Assembly (NCBI GenBank): GCA_963717475.1
Contig: OY970337.1
Location: 2,232,001 to 2,296,000, forward strand
Length of the DNA: 64,000 nucleotides
From: AC-32 sp963717475
GTDB lineage: Bacteria; Actinomycetota; Thermoleophilia; Gaiellales; Gaiellaceae
Direction: 5' to 3'
Shown here: positions 7,855 through 16,051 of the stretch, piece by piece
Numbering within the stretch: position 1 is the stretch's first letter
How the letters are laid out: every line of letters starts with the position of its first letter
Translations under genes and position numbers: made by a program
The notes under the pieces: model-generated
What the model was told of the DNA's origin: nothing
What the model saw: the letters and a program-made list of their open reading frames with translations, nothing else
The model's database searches: none

Positions 7855-8636
7855 CCGACCTTCGCCTGCTTGTCGAGCTTGTCCGGATCGAGAGCGTAGA
7901 GCGCGTCGTAGAGCCCGACGTGGAAGCTGCCCGGGCCTTTGGCCTTCTTTGCGGCTTCCTCGCCGGCGACGCCGAACGCGACGAGCGCCTCGGCCGCCGC
8001 CTCGAGCGGATCGTCGGGCCGAGCGGCCAGAAAGCACCCGGTGATCGCCGTCGACATGCAGCCGGTGCCGGTGACCGTCCCGAGGAGCTCGTGGCCGTTC
8101 GAGACGGAGATCGTCCGCTCGCCGTCCGAGACGTGGTCGACCGGCCCTGTGACTGCGGTCACGCAGCCCAGCGAACGAGCCGCTTCGCGGGCCAGCTCAG
8201 GGCCGCCGGCCTCGCCGACCGCCTCGACGCCTCGGATCTCGGCCGCACGGCCCGCGAGGGTCGCGATCTCGGCGGAGTTGCCGCGCACCACGGCGACCTC
8301 GAGCTCGCCGAGCAGCCGCCGTGACGTCTCGGTGCGGTAGCTCGTCGCCCCCGCGCCGACGGGGTCGAGCACCACCGGAGCACCGGCCCGGTTCGCCGCC
8401 CGCCCCGCGAGCAGCATCGCCTCGACCCAGTCGTCCGAGAGCGTGCCGATGTTGAGCACGAGGGCCGAGGCCGCGGAGGCCATCTCTTCGACCTCCTGCA
8501 GCGCGTGCGCCATCACGGGCAGCGCGCCGAGTGCGAGGGTCGCGTTCGCGGTCTCGTTCATCACGACGTAGTTGGTGATCTGGTGGACGAGCGGCTTGCG
8601 CTCGCGAATCGCCCTGAGATCGGCGCCTGTCGTCAT
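7851..8636 (-). CDS. thiM: Hydroxyethylthiazole kinase
   Basis: A 261-residue ribokinase-like enzyme that phosphorylates the thiazole alcohol for salvage. Diagnostic motifs are PLVHQITNYVVMN at the N terminus, LVLNIGTL, VLDPVGAGAT, RGNSAEI, the nucleotide-binding TAVTGPVD and the anion-hole/catalytic GTGCM near residue 190. It overlaps thiD upstream by 4 nt and thiE downstream by 4 nt. With no thiC or thiG nearby, the operon reads as a salvage module; de novo genes may be elsewhere. Confidence 0.93.
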   Translation of the reverse strand: MTTGADLRAIRERKPLVHQITNYVVMNETANATLALGALPVMAHALQEVEEMASAASALVLNIGTLSDDWVEAMLLAGRAANRAGAPVVLDPVGAGATSYRTETSRRLLGELEVAVVRGNSAEIATLAGRAAEIRGVEAVGEAGGPELAREAARSLGCVTAVTGPVDHVSDGERTISVSNGHELLGTVTGTGCMSTAITGCFLAARPDDPLEAAAEALVAFGVAGEEAAKKAKGPGSFHVGLYDALYALDPDKLDKQAKVG

Positions 8637-9406
8637 ACCGCTCCTTTCAGTCCGATGACGTCGACGGGGCCGTCGCCCGCTCCGAGCCCGGCCAGGCCCT
8701 GCGCGACGGCGCGCGAGGCCGCCGCGGCAGCTCCGCGCGCAGCGTCCTCGAGGCTCTGCCCGCGGGCGAGCAGCGCCGCGAGCGTGGCCGAGTGCGTGCA
8801 GCCGGCGCCGTGTGTCGCAGCAACCTCGTGCCGCTCGACGGGAATCTCCACATGCCGCTCCCCGTCGAACAGGTGGTCGACCGCGTCGTCGCCGTGCCCA
8901 CCCGTGACGATCACCGCGGCCGCGCCGAGCTCGTGCAGCCGTTCGGCAAGCTCTCTCCGGCTTGCGCCTGCAGCCAGTGCCTGCGCCTCCATCAGGTTCG
9001 GCGTGATCACGGTCGCGAGCGGAAAGAGCCGCTCGACCAGCGTCTGGACCGCATCCTCGCGCAGCAGCCGCGCGCCGGAGCTCGCGACCATCACCGGGTC
9101 GACGACCAGCGGCACCGGATGCGCGGCGAGGAAGTCGGCGACCGCGGCGATCAGCTCGGCGGAGAAGAGCATCCCCGTCTTGACGGCGTCGACGCCGATG
9201 TCGTCGAAGACGGCCTCGAGCTCCGCGCGCACGAAGTGGGGCGGAAGCTCGTGCACCGCGGTGACCCCTGTCGTGTTCTGCGCGGTCAGCGCGACGATCG
9301 CGCTCATGCCGTGGCAGCCCGCGGCCGCGAAGGCCTTCAGGTCGGCCTGGATCCCGGCGCCGCCGCCGGAGTCAGAGCCCGCGATCGTCAGACAACGTCG
9401 AACCAA
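8633..9406 (-). CDS. thiD: Hydroxymethylpyrimidine/phosphomethylpyrimidine kinase
   Basis: 257 residues with the ThiD signature LTIAGSDSGGGAGIQADLKAF at the N terminus, ALTAQNT, VKTGML, VVDPVMVASSG, TPNL-EA and the catalytic GAGCTHS near residue 205. It carries out both phosphorylations of hydroxymethylpyrimidine. The start is TTG 9406, five bases after a GGGAG ribosome-binding site that lies inside the 3' flank of the TPP riboswitch, so ligand binding probably blocks initiation. First gene of the thiamine operon. Confidence 0.93.
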   Translation of the reverse strand: MVRRCLTIAGSDSGGGAGIQADLKAFAAAGCHGMSAIVALTAQNTTGVTAVHELPPHFVRAELEAVFDDIGVDAVKTGMLFSAELIAAVADFLAAHPVPLVVDPVMVASSGARLLREDAVQTLVERLFPLATVITPNLMEAQALAAGASRRELAERLHELGAAAVIVTGGHGDDAVDHLFDGERHVEIPVERHEVAATHGAGCTHSATLAALLARGQSLEDAARGAAAAASRAVAQGLAGLGAGDGPVDVIGLKGAV

Positions 9407-9410
9407 GTCG

Positions 9411-9484
9411 CTCCCTTCGCCGGCATTACCCGGATCAGGTTCGTCGGGTGTGATCTCAGCCCCTCAGGGCACCCCGGTGGCCGC
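9411..9484 (-). promoter_or_regulatory. TPP riboswitch (THI element)
   Basis: On the minus strand the conserved THI-box pieces occur in order: GGGGTGCCC, then GGCTGAGATCACACCC, then ACCTGATCCGGGTAATGCCG and CGAAGGGA. These form the P1-P5 architecture that binds thiamine diphosphate. The 3' strand of the aptamer runs into GGGAG, which is the ribosome-binding site of thiD (TTG at 9406), and there is no room for a separate terminator. Control is therefore probably translational, by sequestering the ribosome-binding site when TPP is bound. Confidence 0.93.
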
Positions 9485-9505
9485 AGGTTACCGTTGGGCG
9501 CGCCC

Positions 9506-10465
9506 GTGACAGTGCGCATCCTCGATCCCGTGACCGGCGACCTCGACGGCGTCTACGAGGTGATCCGGCTGTGCCACGAAGAGGAGAACGCGGTCGAGCC
9601 GCCGCGCACGCGCGCCGAGGTCGAGTCGTTCCTGCGGCACCCGCCTGCGTCGGACGTTCGCGAGTACTTGGTCGCAGAGGACGGGGTCGCAGAAGACCGG
9701 GGAGCCGTAGCCGGGTTCGCACAGCTCGCCGGGGACCGCGAATCGCCGGTGCTGCGCGTCCAGGTGCTTGTCCACCCGGATGCGCGGCGCTGTGGGCACG
9801 GCGCGAGGCTGCTCGAGCGCGTGACCGAGGCGGCGGGCGAGCTCGGCGCCCGTGAGCTGATCGGCAGCCACGCGACCGAGGCCGGGTCGCGCTTCGCCGC
9901 GCGGGCGGGCGCCGTCGACAGCCAGCGCGAGATCCGGTCGCTCCTGCGGCTCCCCGCCGAGGGCTCGGCCGCTGCGGTTCCCGGTTACGAGCTCGAGAGC
10001 TGGGTGGGCGCGGCCCCCGAGCGCCTGCTCGACTCGTTCGCGCGAGCCCGGGAGGCGATCAACGACGCACCCGTCGCCTCCGAGGAGGACATCGCCGTGT
10101 GGGACGGCGAGCGCGTGCGCGACCTCGAGGCAGCACTCGAGCGGCGCGACCGCGACATCCGGGTGACGGTCGCTGTCGACGGCCACGGCGAAGTCGTCGC
10201 GTTCACCGAGCTCCGGGTCTCCCGGGTCCCGAGCCGCCTCGCGAACACGGAGGACACCGCGGTCGTCGCAGAGCACCGCGGACGAGGCCTCGGCCGCTGG
10301 GTCAAGTTCGAGTCCCTGCAGCGGCTGCACGCCGACCGGCCCGAGGTCGAGCTCGTCACGACCGACAACGCGGAGCAGAACGAGTCGATGCTGAAGCTCA
10401 ACCGCTCGCTCGGCTTCGCGCCTGTCTGCGTCCACACGAGTTGCGTGCTCGAGCTGCAGGGCTAG
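9506..10465 (+). CDS. GNAT-family N-acetyltransferase, double-domain
   Basis: About 319 residues in two tandem GNAT folds. The first (roughly 1-150) has LRVQVLVHPDARRCGHGARLLE, a slightly degenerate acetyl-CoA loop. The second (roughly 165-319) has TAVVAEHRGRGLGRWVK, a canonical R-x-x-G-x-G/A loop, and TTDNAEQNESMLKLNRSLGF, the N-x-x-M-x-x-x-N-x-x-x-GF ending seen in MshD-like and other actinobacterial tandem acetyltransferases. The substrate is unknown; an aminoglycoside- or mycothiol-type amine is possible. The GTG starts at 9506 or 9512 are equivalent. It diverges from the thiamine operon. Confidence 0.75.
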   Translation: MTVRILDPVTGDLDGVYEVIRLCHEEENAVEPPRTRAEVESFLRHPPASDVREYLVAEDGVAEDRGAVAGFAQLAGDRESPVLRVQVLVHPDARRCGHGARLLERVTEAAGELGARELIGSHATEAGSRFAARAGAVDSQREIRSLLRLPAEGSAAAVPGYELESWVGAAPERLLDSFARAREAINDAPVASEEDIAVWDGERVRDLEAALERRDRDIRVTVAVDGHGEVVAFTELRVSRVPSRLANTEDTAVVAEHRGRGLGRWVKFESLQRLHADRPEVELVTTDNAEQNESMLKLNRSLGFAPVCVHTSCVLELQG

Positions 10466-10475
10466 CATCGACTCG

Positions 10476-11141
10476 GTGACGGAAGCGCGCTACGACGGCC
10501 TCGCGGCTTGGTACGAGGAGTTCCGGCCCGCGCTCAGCGAAGAGGAGCGGGCGGCGCTGGCGCGGCTGCTCGGCCGGGGTAACGGCCGCTGCCTGGATCT
10601 CGCCTGCGGTACCGGGCTCCCCACGGAAGCCGTCGCGGGGCTCGGCTGGTCGGTAGTCGGCGTGGACGTCTCCGCCGACCTGCTCGAGGTGGCTCGCGAA
10701 CGCGGGCTGGAGGTCGTCCAGGCACCCGCGAACGATCTGCCGTTCGAGGACGCGAGCTTCGACGCCGCGGTCTCGGTCCTGACGCACACCGACGTCGACG
10801 GGTTCGCGGAGGCAGTCGCGGAGGCCGCGCGCGTCCTGGAGCCGGCGGCGCCGTTCGTCTACGTCGGCGTTCATCCGAGCTTCGTCGGCCCGCACTCGGT
10901 GTTCATCGGTGCGGAAGGCGTCCCGGAGCTCCACGAGGGCTACCGCCCGTCGCGGCGCTACGACTCGTCGGCGCCCGGCGTCGCCAACCCCGACGGCGTG
11001 CGGGCCCGCGTCGGCGGCGTCCACCTGACCTTGCACGACTTCTTCGCCGCCTTCACGGATGCCGGCTTCCGGATCGAGCGCTTCGAGGAGATCGGCGAGC
11101 GCGGCTACCCGCACATCGTCGCGCTCAGGGCACGGCGATGA
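10476..11141 (+). CDS. Class I SAM-dependent methyltransferase
   Basis: A 221-residue Rossmann-fold methyltransferase. Motif I is CLDLACGTGLPT near residue 40, motif II is VVGVDVSADLLEVAR, and the later strand gives APANDLPFEDASFDAAVS, the typical arrangement of UbiE/type-11 methyltransferases. There is no membrane or targeting signal. It starts at GTG 10476, 10 nt after the acetyltransferase, and its stop overlaps the helicase start as ATGA. The acceptor is unknown. Confidence 0.8.
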   Translation: MTEARYDGLAAWYEEFRPALSEEERAALARLLGRGNGRCLDLACGTGLPTEAVAGLGWSVVGVDVSADLLEVARERGLEVVQAPANDLPFEDASFDAAVSVLTHTDVDGFAEAVAEAARVLEPAAPFVYVGVHPSFVGPHSVFIGAEGVPELHEGYRPSRRYDSSAPGVANPDGVRARVGGVHLTLHDFFAAFTDAGFRIERFEEIGERGYPHIVALRARR

Positions 11142-13357
11142 TCACCGCAGACCTTCTCCAGGGCGAGGAGCTCGCCCACCTGGGCACCGAGGCTGCCCGT
11201 GAGCCTCGCCTGGCCCCGCTGCCAGACGATCTTCACCCCCGCGTGCGCGAAGCCCTGGCCGCGCAGGGCATCGCCGAGCTGTTCACGCACCAGGCCGAGG
11301 CCTGGGAAACGGCCGCCCGCGGCGGGCATCTGATCGTTACGACCGGCACCGCCTCCGGCAAGACGCTCGCCTTCAACCTGCCGATCCTCGACGCGCTCGC
11401 GCGGGAGCCGAAGCGGCGCGCGCTCTACCTCTATCCGACGAAGGCCCTGGCCCAGGACCAGCTGCGCTCGCTCGGGGCCTTCCGCCTGCCGCGGCTGCGC
11501 GCGGCGATCTACGACGGCGACACCGCGGCCGAGCGCCGCTGGCAGGTGCGCAAGTGGGCGAACGTGATCCTGACCAACCCGGACATGCTCCACGTCGGCG
11601 TCCTCCCGCACCACGACCGCTGGGGCGACGTGCTCACGAACCTCGCGTACGTCGTCGTCGACGAGGCGCACGTCTACCGCGGCGTCTTCGGCTCGCACGT
11701 CGGCAACGTTCTGCGGCGGCTGCGGCGCCTCGCGCGCGTCTACGGGGCCGAGCCGCAGTTCCTGCTCGCCTCGGCGACGATCGCGAACCCCGGCGACCTC
11801 GCGCACGGGCTGATCGGAGCGGAGGCAACGGTGATCGGCGACGACGGCGCTCCTCGCGCCGAGCGGACCGTCGCGCTCTGGAACCCGCCGCTGACGGACG
11901 AAGAGGCCGGTCTCCGCGCGAGCGCGCTCGGTGAGGCGTCGCGGCTGATGGCCGACCTCGTCCAGCGCGGCCTGCGCACGCTCTGCTTCGCGAAGAGCCG
12001 GCGCGCGGCCGAGCTGATCCACCGCTTCACGGCAGACCGCCTCGGCGACGACTCGCGGCTGTCGCCGTACCGCGCCGGCTACACGCCTGCGCAGCGTCGC
12101 GAGATCGAGCGGCGGCTGCTCGAGGGCGAGCTCCTCGGGGTCTCGGCCACGAACGCGCTCGAGCTCGGGATCGACATCGGCCTGCTGGACTGCGTGATCT
12201 CGGTCGGCTTCCCGGGGACCGTGGCTTCCCTACGGCAGCAGTGGGGACGCGCAGGTCGTCGCGGCCACGGCCTCGCGGTGCTCGTCGCGAGCGAGGACGC
12301 GCTCGACCAGTACTTCATGCGCGAGCCCGAGACGCTGCTCGAGCGGCGCGTCGAAGCCGCCATCCTCGACCACGAGAACCCGCGCGTCCTCGACGGCCAC
12401 GTCCTCGCCGCGGCCTACGAGGCGCCGCTCGACGACGCCGACCGCGAGCTCCTCGGCGACGCGGCCCTCGAGCGGGCGGCGCTCCTCCCCGAGCTGCGCG
12501 CCACGAAGGCCGGCTACGTCTGGGCCGGCCGCGACTATCCCGCCGCCCGGGTGTCACTCCGCTCGACGGGCCCGGAGTCGTTCACGATCGTCGATGCCTC
12601 GAGCGGCGCCGTCCTCGGAATCGCGGAGCAGGAGCGCGCCTACTCGACGGTGCACGAAGGCGCGATCTACCTCCACCTCGGCGAGAGCTACCGCGTCCTC
12701 GAGCTCGACCAGACCGCGCGCGCGGCCGTCGTCCAGCCGTTCAAGGGCGACTACTACACGCAGGCGAAGAAGGAGACCTCGACCGTGATCGTCGAAGCCG
12801 CGCGCGGCGGCCGGCGGCTCGGCCTCGACCTCAACTTCGGCCGTGTCGTCGTGACCGAGCAGGTGGTCGGCTACCAGAAGAAGTCGATCCAGACGCAGGA
12901 GAGCCTCGAGCTCGTCCCGCTCGAGCTGCCGCAGACCGAGTTCGAGACCGAGGCGATCTGGTTCTCGCCGGAGCCGTGGATGCTCGAGGGGCTCGACGAC
13001 ATGCCCCGCCTGCTCGGCTCGCTCCATGCGGCCGAGCACTCGCTGATCGCGCTCCTGCCGCTCTGGGCGATGTGCGACCGCTGGGACATCGGCGGCCTCT
13101 CGACGAACGTCCACTTCCAGACCGGGGCGCCGACGATCTTCGTCTACGACGGGCACGCGGGCGGCGTCGGAATCACCGAGCGCGGCTTCGAGGCGTTCGA
13201 AGGCTGGGTCGGCGACACGGCCAGGCTGCTCGACGGCTGCCCCTGCGACCACGGCTGCCCGTCGTGCGTTCAGAGCCCGAAGTGCGGCAACCTGAACGAG
13301 CCCCTCGACAAGGCCGGCGCCCTTGCGCTGTTGGAGCGAATGCTCGAAGAGGCGTAG
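11138..13357 (+). CDS. MrfA-family DEAD/DEAH-box helicase with Zn-binding C terminus
   Basis: A 739-residue superfamily 2 helicase. Visible motifs are the Q-like FTHQAEAW, Walker A TGTASGKT (about residues 69-76), DEAH in VVVDEAHVYRG, SATIANP (motif III), LGIDIG and the arginine finger in QQWGRAGRRG. After the helicase core comes the DUF1998-type region ending in a four-cysteine cluster (CPCDHGCPSC) and a following CGN. This architecture is that of YprA/MrfA, 3'-5' DNA helicases involved in repair of mitomycin-type damage. The start overlaps the methyltransferase stop by 4 nt. Confidence 0.85.
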   Translation: MITADLLQGEELAHLGTEAAREPRLAPLPDDLHPRVREALAAQGIAELFTHQAEAWETAARGGHLIVTTGTASGKTLAFNLPILDALAREPKRRALYLYPTKALAQDQLRSLGAFRLPRLRAAIYDGDTAAERRWQVRKWANVILTNPDMLHVGVLPHHDRWGDVLTNLAYVVVDEAHVYRGVFGSHVGNVLRRLRRLARVYGAEPQFLLASATIANPGDLAHGLIGAEATVIGDDGAPRAERTVALWNPPLTDEEAGLRASALGEASRLMADLVQRGLRTLCFAKSRRAAELIHRFTADRLGDDSRLSPYRAGYTPAQRREIERRLLEGELLGVSATNALELGIDIGLLDCVISVGFPGTVASLRQQWGRAGRRGHGLAVLVASEDALDQYFMREPETLLERRVEAAILDHENPRVLDGHVLAAAYEAPLDDADRELLGDAALERAALLPELRATKAGYVWAGRDYPAARVSLRSTGPESFTIVDASSGAVLGIAEQERAYSTVHEGAIYLHLGESYRVLELDQTARAAVVQPFKGDYYTQAKKETSTVIVEAARGGRRLGLDLNFGRVVVTEQVVGYQKKSIQTQESLELVPLELPQTEFETEAIWFSPEPWMLEGLDDMPRLLGSLHAAEHSLIALLPLWAMCDRWDIGGLSTNVHFQTGAPTIFVYDGHAGGVGITERGFEAFEGWVGDTARLLDGCPCDHGCPSCVQSPKCGNLNEPLDKAGALALLERMLEEA

Positions 13358-13366
13358 CATCCAGGC

Positions 13367-13564
13367 ATGGCCCTGCTGACCCTCCTCGCCGTCTTCATCT
13401 TCGGCTTCCTCATGACCGGCTTCGGCAGCGGCTCGACCGGGGTCACGGACATCACCCCGGCCACGACCTCGCATCACAGCGCGAAATGCTCGGCGCGGAT
13501 GAAGACGCCGCCGAGCGCAGGGGAAAGCCGCCGCGACTGCGGCGGCCCTCCGGCGAATCCGTAG
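13367..13564 (+). CDS. Small membrane protein, hypothetical (uncertain)
   Basis: A possible 65-residue protein starting at ATG 13367, 9 nt after the helicase. The first 20 residues form one clear hydrophobic helix (LLTLLAVFIFGFLMTGFG). The rest is polar and ends in a proline-rich, Cys-containing tail. The last third is encoded across a perfect GC-rich hairpin (13527-13546) that looks like a transcript terminator, which argues that the tail, or the whole reading frame, may be chance. No family recognised. Confidence 0.3.
   Translation: MALLTLLAVFIFGFLMTGFGSGSTGVTDITPATTSHHSAKCSARMKTPPSAGESRRDCGGPPANP
13527..13546 (+). terminator. GC-rich hairpin after the helicase operon
   Basis: An 8-bp perfect stem (GCCGCCGC / GCGGCGGC) closes a 4-nt loop, GACT. 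It lies 170 nt after the helicase stop and before the DGPF gene. No T-run follows, so it is either a factor-dependent or attenuating structure, or simply a stable hairpin. Confidence 0.4.
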
Positions 13565-13640
13565 CCCCTCCCCTTCAACGGGTGTCGATTCCCACCGGCG
13601 CCGTTCGTCGTATCTTCGTAAGCGACCGAAGGAGGGCACC

Positions 13641-14003
13641 ATGCAGTACCTGCTGTTGATCTACGGAGACCAGAACGGCTGGGATTCGATGAGCGAGGAA
13701 GAGCGCGGCCAGGTCTTCCAGGCGTACGGCTCCTTCACGCAGGAGCTCGAGCAGAGCGGAGCGATGGTCGGCGGAAACGCGCTGCAGCCGACGCAGACCG
13801 CCACGACCGTCCGAATCCGCAACGACGAGACGCTCACCACCGACGGGCCCTTCGCGGAGACGAAGGAGCAGCTCGGCGGCTACTACCTCGTGAACGTCGA
13901 CTCGCTCGACGAGGCCCTCGAGTGGGCCGCCAAGATCCCCGGCGCGCGCCACGGCTCGATCGAGGTCCGGCCGGTGATGGTCTTCGAGGAGGACATGTCG
14001 TAG
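13641..14003 (+). CDS. DGPF-domain (YCII-related) protein
   Basis: A 120-residue ferredoxin-fold protein beginning MQYLLLIYGD, with the diagnostic TTDGPFAETKEQLGGYYLV block and an end of EVRPVMVF. DGPF proteins are regularly encoded immediately upstream of ECF42-type sigma factors and are thought to be their regulatory partner. That is the situation here, with the sigma frame running directly on from the DGPF stop. A GGAGG lies just before ATG 13641. Confidence 0.9.
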   Translation: MQYLLLIYGDQNGWDSMSEEERGQVFQAYGSFTQELEQSGAMVGGNALQPTQTATTVRIRNDETLTTDGPFAETKEQLGGYYLVNVDSLDEALEWAAKIPGARHGSIEVRPVMVFEEDMS

Positions 14004-16030
14004 TAGAGGACGTCTTCCGGGAGGAATGGGGACGCACCCTCGCGATCCTCGCGAGAGCGCTCGGCGACGTCCAACTCGCCGAGGACGCCGTCCAGGACGC
14101 GTTCGCAACCGCGCTCGAGCGGTGGCCCCGCGAGGGCGTCCCCGCCAACCCGGGAGCCTGGCTGCTGACAACCGCGCGCAACCGCGCGATCGACCGGATC
14201 CGCCGTGAGCAGAACCTGCGCCGCAAGACGGAGCTCCTGGCGGCGCTCGAAGTTGACGAGCCCATGGAGGCCGAGACGATTCCCGACGAACGCCTGAGCC
14301 TGATCTTCGCGTGCTGCCACCCGGCGCTCGGCATCGAGGCGCAGGTCGCGCTCACGCTGCGCGCGCTCGGCGGGCTGACGACCGACGAGATCGCACGCGC
14401 CTTTCTCGTCCCGGAGCCGACGATGGCGCAGCGGCTCGTGCGCGCGAAGCGGAAGATCCGCGACGCGGGCATCCCGTTCCGCGTCCCGCCCGACCACCTG
14501 CTGCCGGAGAGGCTGCGGGCCGTGCTGGCCGTGGTCTACCTCGTTTTCAACGAGGGCTACGGGCCGCCGCCGCGGGCGGAGCTCTGCGACGAGGCGATCC
14601 GGCTCGGCAAGGTGCTGGCCGTTCTCATGCCAGACGAGGCCGACGTTCTCGGTTTGCTGGCGTTGATGCTCCTCCACGACGCGCGACGCGACGCGCGGCT
14701 GGACGAGAACGGCGCGCTCGTCCTCCTCGACGATCAGGACCGGTCGTTGTGGAACGAGGCGCGGATCGACGAGGGCCGGCACGTGCTCGACCGCGCCCTG
14801 CGCCTTGGCCTGCCGGGCCCGTACCAGCTTCAGGCCGCCATCGCCTCGCTCCACCTCGAGGAGAGGACGGACTGGGTGCAGATCGAGGCGCTCTACTGCC
14901 GTCTCGGCGAGCTCACGCCGTCTCCAGTCGTCGACCTGAACCGCGCGGTCGCCGCCGCGATGGCCTGCGGTCCCGAGCGCGGGCTCGATCTGATCGACCG
15001 GATCGAGGGCCTCGATGGCTACCGCCACCTGCACTCGGCGCGCGCGGACCTCCTGCGGCGGCTGGGCCGGACGGACGAGGCGGCGTCGGCCTACCGGCGG
15101 GCGCTCGAGCTCGCCGCGCAGCCCGCGGAGCGCGTCTTCCTCGAACGGCGGCTCGCCGAGGTTACGCTGGACGGCGTGAGCGTCGAGCCGAAGCTGTACG
15201 GCTGCCGGTCGATGACGGGCCGGCTCGAGCGCGTGCTCGTGCGCGCGCCCGGGAGCCCGGACGGCTGGGAGGAGTGCGGCTGGCGCGGAGCGCCGGATCC
15301 AGGTGCGATCGCACGGGAACACGAAGCGCTGTGCTCGATCCTCGAGCGCGCGGGCGCCGAGGTCGTGCTGGCGGAGTCGCCCGCAGAGAACCCCGACGCG
15401 ATCTACACCTTCGACGCCGTGTTGGTCTCGGACGACGGCGCAATCCTGCTCAACCCGGGCAAGGAGCTTCGGCGCAGCGAGCCGGCGGCGCTGGCAGAAG
15501 ACCTCGAGCGCGTGGGCGTCCCGATCACAGGCCGTCTCACCGGCGACGAGCACGCCGAAGGCGGCGACCTGATCCGGCTCGACGAAGGGACGCTCCTCGC
15601 CGGACGCGGCTACCGGACGAACTCCGACGGAATCCGGGCGCTCGAGCGCCTGCTGCCCGGAGTCGAGGTGCTCGTGTTCGATCTCCCGCACTGGCATGGC
15701 CGCGGCGAGGTGATGCACCTGCTCTCGCTCCTGAGCCCGCTCGCGCCCGATCTCGTCGTCGCGTATCCCCCACTGATGCCGACGCGCCTGGTCGAGCTGC
15801 TCGAAGAGCGCGAGATCGAGGTCGTCCTGGTCCCGGACGAGGAGTTCGAGACGATGGGTTCCAACGTCCTCGCGCTCGCGCCGCGCGTGGCGCTCGCGGT
15901 CGACGGCAATCCGGAGACCCGCCGCCGCCTCGAGAAAGCCGGCGTCGAGGTCGAGGTCTACGAAGGCCCGGAACTGAGCAAGGGCGACGGCGGCCCGACC
16001 TGCCTCACCCAGCCGCTACTGCGCGCGTAG
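13922..16030 (+). CDS. ECF42-type sigma factor fused to a dimethylargininase-like domain
   Basis: One uninterrupted frame encodes two proteins that are normally separate. The first 400 or so residues are an ECF sigma factor: region 2 with EDAVQDAFATALERWP and NPGAWLLTTARNRAIDRIRR, region 4 with LTTDEIARAFLVPEPTMAQRL, then the long TPR-like C-terminal extension of ECF42 (YLVFNEGYGPP, DLNRAVA). From about 15176 a DDAH/amidinotransferase domain follows: LYGCRSMTGRLERVLVR, AEGGDLI, GEVMHLLSLLS and GGPTCLTQPLL, which supply the acid, His and Cys of the catalytic triad. No canonical start lies near the expected sigma N terminus; ATG 13922 overlaps the DGPF gene by 82 nt. An internal GTG at 15176 could also start the enzyme alone. 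Confidence 0.75.
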   Translation: MGRQDPRRAPRLDRGPAGDGLRGGHVVVEDVFREEWGRTLAILARALGDVQLAEDAVQDAFATALERWPREGVPANPGAWLLTTARNRAIDRIRREQNLRRKTELLAALEVDEPMEAETIPDERLSLIFACCHPALGIEAQVALTLRALGGLTTDEIARAFLVPEPTMAQRLVRAKRKIRDAGIPFRVPPDHLLPERLRAVLAVVYLVFNEGYGPPPRAELCDEAIRLGKVLAVLMPDEADVLGLLALMLLHDARRDARLDENGALVLLDDQDRSLWNEARIDEGRHVLDRALRLGLPGPYQLQAAIASLHLEERTDWVQIEALYCRLGELTPSPVVDLNRAVAAAMACGPERGLDLIDRIEGLDGYRHLHSARADLLRRLGRTDEAASAYRRALELAAQPAERVFLERRLAEVTLDGVSVEPKLYGCRSMTGRLERVLVRAPGSPDGWEECGWRGAPDPGAIAREHEALCSILERAGAEVVLAESPAENPDAIYTFDAVLVSDDGAILLNPGKELRRSEPAALAEDLERVGVPITGRLTGDEHAEGGDLIRLDEGTLLAGRGYRTNSDGIRALERLLPGVEVLVFDLPHWHGRGEVMHLLSLLSPLAPDLVVAYPPLMPTRLVELLEEREIEVVLVPDEEFETMGSNVLALAPRVALAVDGNPETRRRLEKAGVEVEVYEGPELSKGDGGPTCLTQPLLRA

Positions 16031-16051
16031 CCTCGACCACGCTCGCGTTTA

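Noticed and set aside
14000..16030. Two separate genes (sigma factor and DDAH) with a normal stop between them
   Set aside because: No stop codon occurs in the shared frame between the two domains, so at minimum the sigma reading continues through the enzyme.
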